The translations under genes were made by a program, and so were the position numbers. The notes beneath the pieces are model-generated. The model had not been told where the DNA came from and made no database searches. It saw only the letters and a program-made list of their open reading frames with translations. A stretch of DNA of 64,000 nt, from contig CAVSKI010000007.1 in the NCBI GenBank assembly GCA_963728495.1, positions 248,001 through 312,000 on the forward strand, written 5' to 3'. Shown piece after piece: positions 58,780 to 64,000 of this stretch (positions are counted from its first letter, which is position 1; every line of letters begins with the position of its first letter). Source of the DNA: JACVRW01 sp963728495 (GTDB lineage: Bacteria > Actinomycetota > Thermoleophilia > Solirubrobacterales > Thermoleophilaceae).

Positions 58780-59576
58780 TTCGGCCGTAGCCGCACCTCG
58801 GCGTCCGGCTGCAGCCCCAGCGTGCCGGCGGCGTCACCGCGGTTGATCGCCAGGGCCAGCGTCCGGTAGGCGTCCTCATAGACGATCAGCTCGCCCGGTC
58901 GCACGTCGGCGAAGGTCTGCGCGTAGGTGGCCAGGTAGCGCTCGCCCGCGGCCTCGATCTCGATGCGGCCCCCCAGCGTGAGTCCGGTGCCGGCGGTCTG
59001 CTCGTGGTCGACGTCGAGTCCGACGTTGCCGAAGCGATCGACCACAAGGGCGTGCGCAACCAGCTCGCCGTCCTCGCTGCGCGGCTCGGGCAGGTCGACC
59101 ACCGCCAGGACGTCGGGGTCGAGCGGATCCCCGGCGTCGGCCAGCTCGGCACCCGCGGCCAGATGGGCGGCCACCGGCGCGAAGATGTCGCGGCCGTGGA
59201 AGGTGGCCGACACCGGCTCGAGGCGATGTGGCGAGCGGCTGATGTCCACCGCCAGCTCCACGCCGCCGCAGCCTTCCCAGGCCAGGCTCAGCAACCCGTT
59301 GTCGGGGCCGACCAGGATCCGGCCATCGGCGGTGCCGAGGGCAACGGCGCGGCGCTCGGTGCCCACCTGCGGATCCACCACCGCAACATGCACCCCCACG
59401 GGCATGTAGGGCAGTGTGTTGCGCAGCACAAGCGCGCCCCGGCGCACGGCGTAGCGGGGCAGCCCGTGAGCGATGTCGATGATCTGCGCCTCGGGATGGA
59501 TGCGGCGGATCACGCCGTGGCAGACGCCGACGAAGTCGTCGTCGCGGCCGTAATCGGTGAGCAGGGTCACGATCAC
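58776..59576 (-). CDS. SAM hydroxide adenosyltransferase (DUF62 family)
   Basis: The 266-residue protein belongs to the fluorinase/DUF62 group. Most members hydrolyse S-adenosylmethionine to adenosine and methionine. It has TLLTDYGRDDDFVGVCHGVI, DIAHGLPRYAVRRGA, ILVGPDNGLLSLA, TFHGRDIFAPVAAHLA and VDRFGNVGLDV. The Asp/Arg/His triad expected of hydrolases seems present, and the chloride/fluoride-site loop of halogenases is not evident. It lies between birA and the SAM-dependent CobA-HemD gene, overlapping both by 4 bp. Confidence 0.9.
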   Translation of the reverse strand: MIVTLLTDYGRDDDFVGVCHGVIRRIHPEAQIIDIAHGLPRYAVRRGALVLRNTLPYMPVGVHVAVVDPQVGTERRAVALGTADGRILVGPDNGLLSLAWEGCGGVELAVDISRSPHRLEPVSATFHGRDIFAPVAAHLAAGAELADAGDPLDPDVLAVVDLPEPRSEDGELVAHALVVDRFGNVGLDVDHEQTAGTGLTLGGRIEIEAAGERYLATYAQTFADVRPGELIVYEDAYRTLALAINRGDAAGTLGLQPDAEVRLRPK

Positions 59577-61045
59577 CGGCCCACATCCTCCACGATTGCC
59601 GCGACCAGGCCGTCGATGTCGTGGCGGGCGGCTTCGGTGTGCGGCTCGATGCCGCGCTCGCGCAGCGTCTCGCTGGTCACGGGCCCGATCGACACCACCC
59701 GCGCCCCGCCCACCTGGCCGCCCCCCTCGAGGAAGAAGCGCACGGTCGAGCTGGAGGTGAAGGTCACGTGGGTGGCGCCGGCGAGCGCCTCGAGCTGAGC
59801 AGCCCCGAGCGGCTCGGCCACGGTTTCGTAGAGCGCGACGACGTCCACCTCGGCGCCCCGCTCGCGCAGCCCGACGGGCAGCACGTCACGGGCCTCCGCC
59901 GCGCGGGCCACCAGCACCCGCCCGCCCTCCAGTGACTCATCCTCCAGAGCCTCGAGCAGGCCCTCGGCCACGAAGCGCTCGGGCACGATGTCGGCGGCGA
60001 TGCCGTGCTCGAGCAGCGCGGCGGCCGTGCCCGGGCCGATCGCGGCCACCCGCACGCCCGCCAGCGAGCGGGAGTCCGAGCCGAGCAGCTCGAAGAAGAT
60101 GCGTACACCGTTGGGGCTCGTGAAGCAGATGAGGGAGTAGCCGGCCGGGTCGGGCACCGAGACCGCCCGCGCCTCGATGCGGATCGCGGGCGTCTCCAGC
60201 ACCTGCGCGCCCAGGGCGCTCAGCCGCGCGGCCAGCGAGCTCGCCTGCGCGCGGGCCCGAGTCACAGCCACCGTCTGCCCGTGCAGCGGCCGCCGCTCGA
60301 GCCAGGCGAGCGTGCTCTGCAGGCCGGCAACCGGCCCGACGACGGTGATCGCCGGCGGCCGGATGCTCGCGGCGCTCACGCGCTCGGCGATGTCGGCGAG
60401 CGTGCCGCCCACCTCCCGCTGACCGGGCAGCGTGCCCCGGGCCACGACCGCCACGGGCTCGGTCTCTGCCCGTCCGGCCGCGCGCAGGCGCTCGGCGATC
60501 CGCGCCAGATTCTTGACCCCCATGTAGAAGACGAGCGTGCCGGGAAAGCGAGCCAGCGCCTCCCAGTCAAGCGCCGACTCGTCCTTGGCCGGGTCCTCGT
60601 GGCCGGTGACGAAGGCTACGGCCGAAGCGCCGTCGCGGTGGGTCACGGGGATGCCCGCGTAGGCCGGTGCGGCCACGCCGGAGGTCACGCCGGGCACCAC
60701 CTCGAAGGGCACGCCGGCCTCGGTCAGGGCCTCGGCCTCCTCGCCGCCGCGCCCGAACACGAATGGGTCGCCGCCCTTGAGGCGAACCACGCTCCGGCCG
60801 GCGAGTCCGAGCTCCACGAGCAGGGCGTTGATCTCCTCCTGCGCCATCGCCGCCGCCCCGGGCTCCTTGCCCACGTAGCGCAGCTCGGCGTCGGCGCGCG
60901 CCCCGGCCAACGCGTCGGCCGGGATGAGCCGGTCGTAGAGGATCGAGTCCGCGGCGGCAATCAGCTCCAGTGAACGCCGCGTCATCAGCCCGGGATCGCC
61001 CGGGCCCGCGCCGACCAGGTACACGGTGCCGGGAGTCACCCTCAC
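59573..61045 (-). CDS. cobA-hemD: Uroporphyrinogen-III C-methyltransferase / uroporphyrinogen-III synthase fusion
   Basis: The 490-residue fusion has an N-terminal SUMT domain (about 1-245) with TVYLVGAGPGDPGLMTRRSL, VVRLKGGDPFVFGRGGEEAE, VVPGVTSGVAAPAYAGIPVT and FYMGVKNLARIAERL. The HemD domain (about 250-490) contains TVAVTRARAQASSLAARLSA, LICFTSPNGVRIFFELLG and VTFTSSSTVRFFLEGG. HemD closes the tetrapyrrole ring, and CobA methylates it at C2 and C7 to precorrin-2, for siroheme, B12 or siroheme-dependent haem. GTG at 61045 gives the normal N-terminus; the stop overlaps the SAM hydrolase. Confidence 0.95.
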   Translation of the reverse strand: MRVTPGTVYLVGAGPGDPGLMTRRSLELIAAADSILYDRLIPADALAGARADAELRYVGKEPGAAAMAQEEINALLVELGLAGRSVVRLKGGDPFVFGRGGEEAEALTEAGVPFEVVPGVTSGVAAPAYAGIPVTHRDGASAVAFVTGHEDPAKDESALDWEALARFPGTLVFYMGVKNLARIAERLRAAGRAETEPVAVVARGTLPGQREVGGTLADIAERVSAASIRPPAITVVGPVAGLQSTLAWLERRPLHGQTVAVTRARAQASSLAARLSALGAQVLETPAIRIEARAVSVPDPAGYSLICFTSPNGVRIFFELLGSDSRSLAGVRVAAIGPGTAAALLEHGIAADIVPERFVAEGLLEALEDESLEGGRVLVARAAEARDVLPVGLRERGAEVDVVALYETVAEPLGAAQLEALAGATHVTFTSSSTVRFFLEGGGQVGGARVVSIGPVTSETLRERGIEPHTEAARHDIDGLVAAIVEDVGR

Positions 61046-61074
61046 AACGCTACCCGGGCTGGGAGGATGGGCAG

Positions 61075-61821
61075 GTGCCGGTCGATCTGGTGCACAGGAT
61101 CCACGCCGCGGTCGCCGATGCGGGGCAGGCGGAGGGGCGGCTGCGGGAGTCGCTGGGGGGCGGAGCGGCCGAGCTGCGCGACGTCCGGCTCATGGCCTCA
61201 GGCATTCCCCGGCCCCAATGGAACAACGCCGACGTGAGCGGACCCGATCCCGACCTGCGCGGGGCCAGCGGCTTCTACGCGGCCCGTGGGCTGCCATGGG
61301 GTATCCGAGTGCCGGCCGGGATGCCCTGGGCGCGCGGACGACATGTGACGCGGCTGCGGCTGATGACCCTCGACGCCCGTGGTGTTCGAGCGCCACCATG
61401 CCCGGCCGAGCTGGACCTCGCGCCGGCCGGCCCGAGCGAGCTCGACACGGTCGTGGCCCTCGATGCCGCCGTGTTCGAAGAGGATCCGGAAACCGACCGT
61501 CGGTGGATCGAACCGCATATGGGCGCGGCGGGAGTCGAGACGGCGATCGCGGCGTTCGACGGCCGGCCGGTGGCCACGGCCTATGCGCTGCGCACCGACG
61601 GCAGAGCCGGCCCGGCGCTCTACCTGGGCGGCGTGGCGGTGCTGGAGCATGCGCGGCGGCGGGGGGTGGCGGCGGCCATGACGTCGTGGCTTCTACGCCG
61701 TGGCTTTGCCGACGGTGCGGCCTTCGCCCATCTGCACGCCGACAGTCGGGAGTCGGCGCGTGTCTTCACGCGGCTGGGATTCCGCGACGCGGGCGGTCTC
61801 GACGTCTATGCCGCACCCTGA
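61075..61821 (+). CDS. GNAT-family acetyltransferase with N-terminal domain
   Basis: The 248-residue protein has an N-terminal region of about 110 residues (ending RGRHVTRLRLMTLD) and a GNAT domain from about residue 118: PAGPSELDTVVALDAAVFEE, ALYLGGVAVLEHARRRGVAA, and FTRLGFRDAGGLDVYAAP. GGGAGG lies about eight bases before GTG 61075, which decides the start. It is flanked by two minus-strand haem genes and its 3' end overlaps hemC by 16 bp. Its acceptor is not known. The plus-strand placement within a minus-strand haem cluster is unusual. Confidence 0.85.
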   Translation: MPVDLVHRIHAAVADAGQAEGRLRESLGGGAAELRDVRLMASGIPRPQWNNADVSGPDPDLRGASGFYAARGLPWGIRVPAGMPWARGRHVTRLRLMTLDARGVRAPPCPAELDLAPAGPSELDTVVALDAAVFEEDPETDRRWIEPHMGAAGVETAIAAFDGRPVATAYALRTDGRAGPALYLGGVAVLEHARRRGVAAAMTSWLLRRGFADGAAFAHLHADSRESARVFTRLGFRDAGGLDVYAAP

Positions 61822-62717
61822 ACGGCCATGCTCTCGGCCTCCCTGAGGAGGTCGTTGGCGCCCGCCGCCAGCAGTCGCTCGCCCACCGTCTGCCCGACCG
61901 TTGCCGGGTCCGCACCGTCGACCTCGTCGCGGATCCAGTGCGAGCCGTCGGGCAGGCCGACGAACGCGGAGAGCGTGACGGCGCCGTCGGCGAACACGGC
62001 GTGCGCTCCGATCGGCGTATGGCAGGAGGCCTCGAGCGATGTGACGAGGGCACGCTCGGCGCTCAGCTCGGCGAGCGCGGCCTGGTCGGTGAGGTCGGCG
62101 GCCGCCCTGGCGGCGGCGCCGTCATGGCTGCGCGCCTCCAGCGCGAGGCAGCCCTGGCCGGGGGCCGGCACCAGCTCACCCATCGGGCACCCTTCGCCCC
62201 CGCGGCCGAGGCGGTCGAGGCCGGCCTGGGCCAGCACGATGGCGTCGAAGGCGCCTTCGGCGAGCCGGCGCAGCCGGCTGTCCACATTGCCGCGCAGCTC
62301 GCGGATCTCCAGATCGGGCCTCAGCGCCAGCAGCTGAGCGCGGCGTCGCACGCTCGCAGTTCCCACTACGGCGCCCTCGGGCAGCGCCTCCAGCGAGTCG
62401 GCGCCACAAAGGGCATCGCGTGGATCGGCCCGCGGTGGCACGCCCACGATGGCCAGTCCCTCCGGCAGCTCACCGGGCACATCCTTGGCCGAGTGCACCG
62501 CGAGGTCGACCCGGGCCGCCAGGAGCGCCTCGTCGATCTCCTTCACGAAGCGAGCCTTGTCGCCTCCCTCGGTGGGCGGGGCGTGCGGGCCACGGGCGGA
62601 CGCGCGGTCGCCCGAGGTCGTGATCGTGACGAGCTCGACGTCGTCTCCCAGACGCTCGGCCACCAGGCGGGCCTGCGCCAGCGCGAGAGCGCTGCCGCGG
62701 CTTCCCAGCCGGATCAC
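61806..62717 (-). CDS. hemC: Hydroxymethylbilane synthase (porphobilinogen deaminase)
   Basis: HemC polymerises four porphobilinogens on its dipyrromethane cofactor. The 303-residue protein has LGSRGSALALAQARLVAERL, FVKEIDEALLAARVDLAVHS with AKDVP, GTASVRRRAQLLALRPDLEI, RGNVDSRLRRLAEGAFDAIV and the cofactor cysteine in SLEASCHTPIGAHA. All are conserved. The GTG start overlaps the hemA stop (GTGA). Confidence 0.97.
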   Translation of the reverse strand: MIRLGSRGSALALAQARLVAERLGDDVELVTITTSGDRASARGPHAPPTEGGDKARFVKEIDEALLAARVDLAVHSAKDVPGELPEGLAIVGVPPRADPRDALCGADSLEALPEGAVVGTASVRRRAQLLALRPDLEIRELRGNVDSRLRRLAEGAFDAIVLAQAGLDRLGRGGEGCPMGELVPAPGQGCLALEARSHDGAAARAAADLTDQAALAELSAERALVTSLEASCHTPIGAHAVFADGAVTLSAFVGLPDGSHWIRDEVDGADPATVGQTVGERLLAAGANDLLREAESMAVQGAA

Positions 62718-64000
62718 GCCAGATGGCGGCGGCGGGCGTCGAGGCGTGTGACCTCCGCCGAGGGTGCCTCGTCGCCGGGCGCGAGAGCCGCCTCCAGACC
62801 GAACAACTCGCGCAGCGTATGGACGTGCCGATAGGAGGAGCGGTCTCCGGCGGCGTCCTTGAGTCGCAGCGTCGGCTCGTGGAGCAACCGTGAGACCACG
62901 GCGCGGGCCATGACCTCGAGGCGCTCGTGATCGGCCTCCGAGAGGGATTCCCAGCGCGTCTCGTTCTCGCGCAGCACCTGCTCCACGACCTCGTCGCCCC
63001 GGCGCCGCAGCGCCGAGATCGTGGGCACCACGTCAAGTGAATCGAGCCAGCGCTCGAAGCGCGCGACCTCCTCCTGCACGAGGGCGAAGGCCTCGGTGGC
63101 CTCCGACGCGCGTTCGTCGAGATTGCGGGCCACCGCTCGCTGCAGGTCGTCCATGTCGTACAGGGCGATGCCCGGGCAGTCGCGCACGCTCGGCTCGATG
63201 TCGCGCGGCACGGCGAGGTCGATCAGCACGAGCGGCCGGCCCATGCGCGAGGCGGCCACGAACTCCAGCTCCTCGCGACCGAGGATCTGGTGCGGGGCGC
63301 CGGTGGAGCTGACCACGATGTCGGCGTGCTCGAGCTCACCGGGAAGGTCGTCGAACGCGATGGCCCGGCCGCCGAAGCGCTGCGCCAGCCCTAGCGCGCG
63401 GTCGTAGCGGCGGTTCGCGACGAAGAAGGCTTCCACCCCACGGTCGCGCAGGGCCCGTGCGGTCAGCTCGGCGTTCTCGCCCGCACCGATCACGAGCACC
63501 CGTCGCTCCGCGAGCGTGCCCAGGAACTCGGCCGCCAGCTGCACGGCCACGGTCGACACCGAGACGTTCGAGCGCGCTATCCCGGTTTCCGTACGAACGC
63601 GCTTGCCCGCGGCCAGCGCGTCGCGAAACAGGCGATTGGACACCGGGCCGCTCACGCCCTCGACGAGAGCGACCTCGTAGGCGCGCTTGACCTGACCCTG
63701 GATCTCGGCCTCGCCCACGATCATCGAGTCGAGGCCGCCGGTCACTGCGAACAGATGCTCCACGGTCTCGCGTCCGCGCAGCGAGTAGAGCGAGCCCAGC
63801 AGCTCGGTGGGCCTCAGGCCGGCCTGGCGGGAGAGAATGGCCAGCGCGGCGTTCTCGGCATCCACGGCATCCTCGGTCACCAGATAGAGCTCGGTGCGGT
63901 TGCAGGTGAACAGCGCCACCGCCTCGTGGACCGACTCGTGGTCGGTCAGCTCGGCGAGCACTCGCGCGGCCCGTCCGGTGGGTAGCGCCAGTTTCTCGCG
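62714..64000 (-). CDS. hemA: Glutamyl-tRNA reductase, 5' end beyond the window
   Basis: HemA reduces glutamyl-tRNA to glutamate-1-semialdehyde, the first step of the C5 pathway. 428 residues are visible; about 20 N-terminal residues lie outside the right edge, where the frame is open (REKLALPTGRAARVLAEL). The nucleophilic Cys is in ALFTCNRTELYLV, followed by GLDSMIVGEAEIQGQVKRAY, an NADPH-binding VLVIGAGENAELTARALRDR, and the dimerisation helices ending ARAVVSRLLHEPTLRLKDAA. It supplies HemL (10714-11991), whose gene is about 50 kb away. Confidence 0.96.
   Translation of the reverse strand, partial: REKLALPTGRAARVLAELTDHESVHEAVALFTCNRTELYLVTEDAVDAENAALAILSRQAGLRPTELLGSLYSLRGRETVEHLFAVTGGLDSMIVGEAEIQGQVKRAYEVALVEGVSGPVSNRLFRDALAAGKRVRTETGIARSNVSVSTVAVQLAAEFLGTLAERRVLVIGAGENAELTARALRDRGVEAFFVANRRYDRALGLAQRFGGRAIAFDDLPGELEHADIVVSSTGAPHQILGREELEFVAASRMGRPLVLIDLAVPRDIEPSVRDCPGIALYDMDDLQRAVARNLDERASEATEAFALVQEEVARFERWLDSLDVVPTISALRRRGDEVVEQVLRENETRWESLSEADHERLEVMARAVVSRLLHEPTLRLKDAAGDRSSYRHVHTLRELFGLEAALAPGDEAPSAEVTRLDARRRHLA

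Noticed and set aside
58776..59576. Fluorinase or chlorinase
   Set aside because: The sequence fits the hydrolase branch and I see no halide-site loop; only a modelled active site could settle it fully.

Overview
The window is a gene-dense stretch of very GC-rich bacterial DNA (high G/C at third codon positions, many GTG/TTG starts, ATGA/GTGA start-stop overlaps). Gene content points to a deep-branching, menaquinone-respiring, Gram-positive-type actinobacterium, most likely Thermoleophilia/Solirubrobacterales. The indications are the TreT + OtsA trehalose pair, a Bacillus-like QcrABC complex with a subunit IV-cytochrome c fusion, the rpsF-ssb-rpsR-rplI-dnaB operon, a ydaO-type c-di-AMP riboswitch before a cell-wall hydrolase, and actinobacterial-style coenzyme and cell-wall genes. 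This placement is inference from gene content; no rRNA is present. There is no prophage, transposase, CRISPR array or obvious genomic island.

Layout. 1-7.9 kb: tail of a DUF4126 protein, a palindromic spacer, a phosphodiesterase/phosphatase, GtrA, two multi-pass glycosyltransferases, a YmdB-type phosphoesterase and an ABC exporter pair. 7.9-8.2 kb: structured repeat element A. 8.3-12.4 kb: a secreted Cys-rich protein, then hemB, an AhbA-AhbB-like fusion, hemL and a small conserved protein. 12.5-16.3 kb: Rieske protein, cytochrome b (frame-disrupted at its start), subunit IV-cytochrome c, menaquinone methyltransferase and polyprenyl synthase. 16.4-19.7 kb: Zn-ribbon protein, dCTP deaminase, TatA/TatC, TPR protein and a STAS anti-sigma antagonist. 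19.7-25.5 kb: tRNA-Lys, class IV aminotransferase, UDP-sugar epimerase/dehydrogenase/acyltransferase genes, and membrane proteins.

25.6-31.1 kb (minus strand): purA, a tandem REP-like repeat, then the replication/ribosome operon S6-SSB-S18-L9-DnaB-DnaC-like loader. 31.2-38.1 kb: trehalose enzymes, an RsbW-like protein, HtrA protease and its two-component system in one minus-strand run. 38.2-47.5 kb: degenerate M28-membrane protein, thiL, class A PBP, MscS, PIG-V-like mannosyltransferase, HAD hydrolase, CPBP protease and L,D-transpeptidase. 47.6-50.5 kb: M23 peptidase with a long low-complexity tail, its c-di-AMP riboswitch and promoter, and structured element B. 50.5-58.1 kb: pyrE, nudC, tRNA-Arg, galT, GNAT and TlpA genes, and a frame-disrupted DEAH helicase. 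58.1-64 kb: birA, SAM hydrolase, CobA-HemD fusion, GNAT, hemC and hemA (cut by the window edge).

Two blocks 50 kb apart hold the early tetrapyrrole pathway: hemA-hemC-cobA/hemD on one side and hemB-ahbAB-hemL on the other. A siroheme-decarboxylase-like fusion lies between hemB and hemL, and uroporphyrinogen methylation is fused to HemD, so siroheme-dependent haem synthesis is a reasonable hypothesis. TatA/TatC lie close to a Rieske gene whose product carries a twin-arginine signal, and quinone-synthesis genes follow the quinol oxidase genes.

The most unusual material is non-coding. Two copies (7932-8241 and 49738-50039) of a roughly 305-bp element share sequence boxes and inverted termini, but each has a different central hairpin of the same shape. 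A separate 174-bp near-perfect palindrome lies at 211-384. A small REP-like family (2281, 16350, 26918, 26960) sits directly after stop codons and shows compensatory stem changes. Two genes (qcrB and the helicase) need a one-base frame change to be read through; sequence or assembly error is the leading explanation for both.
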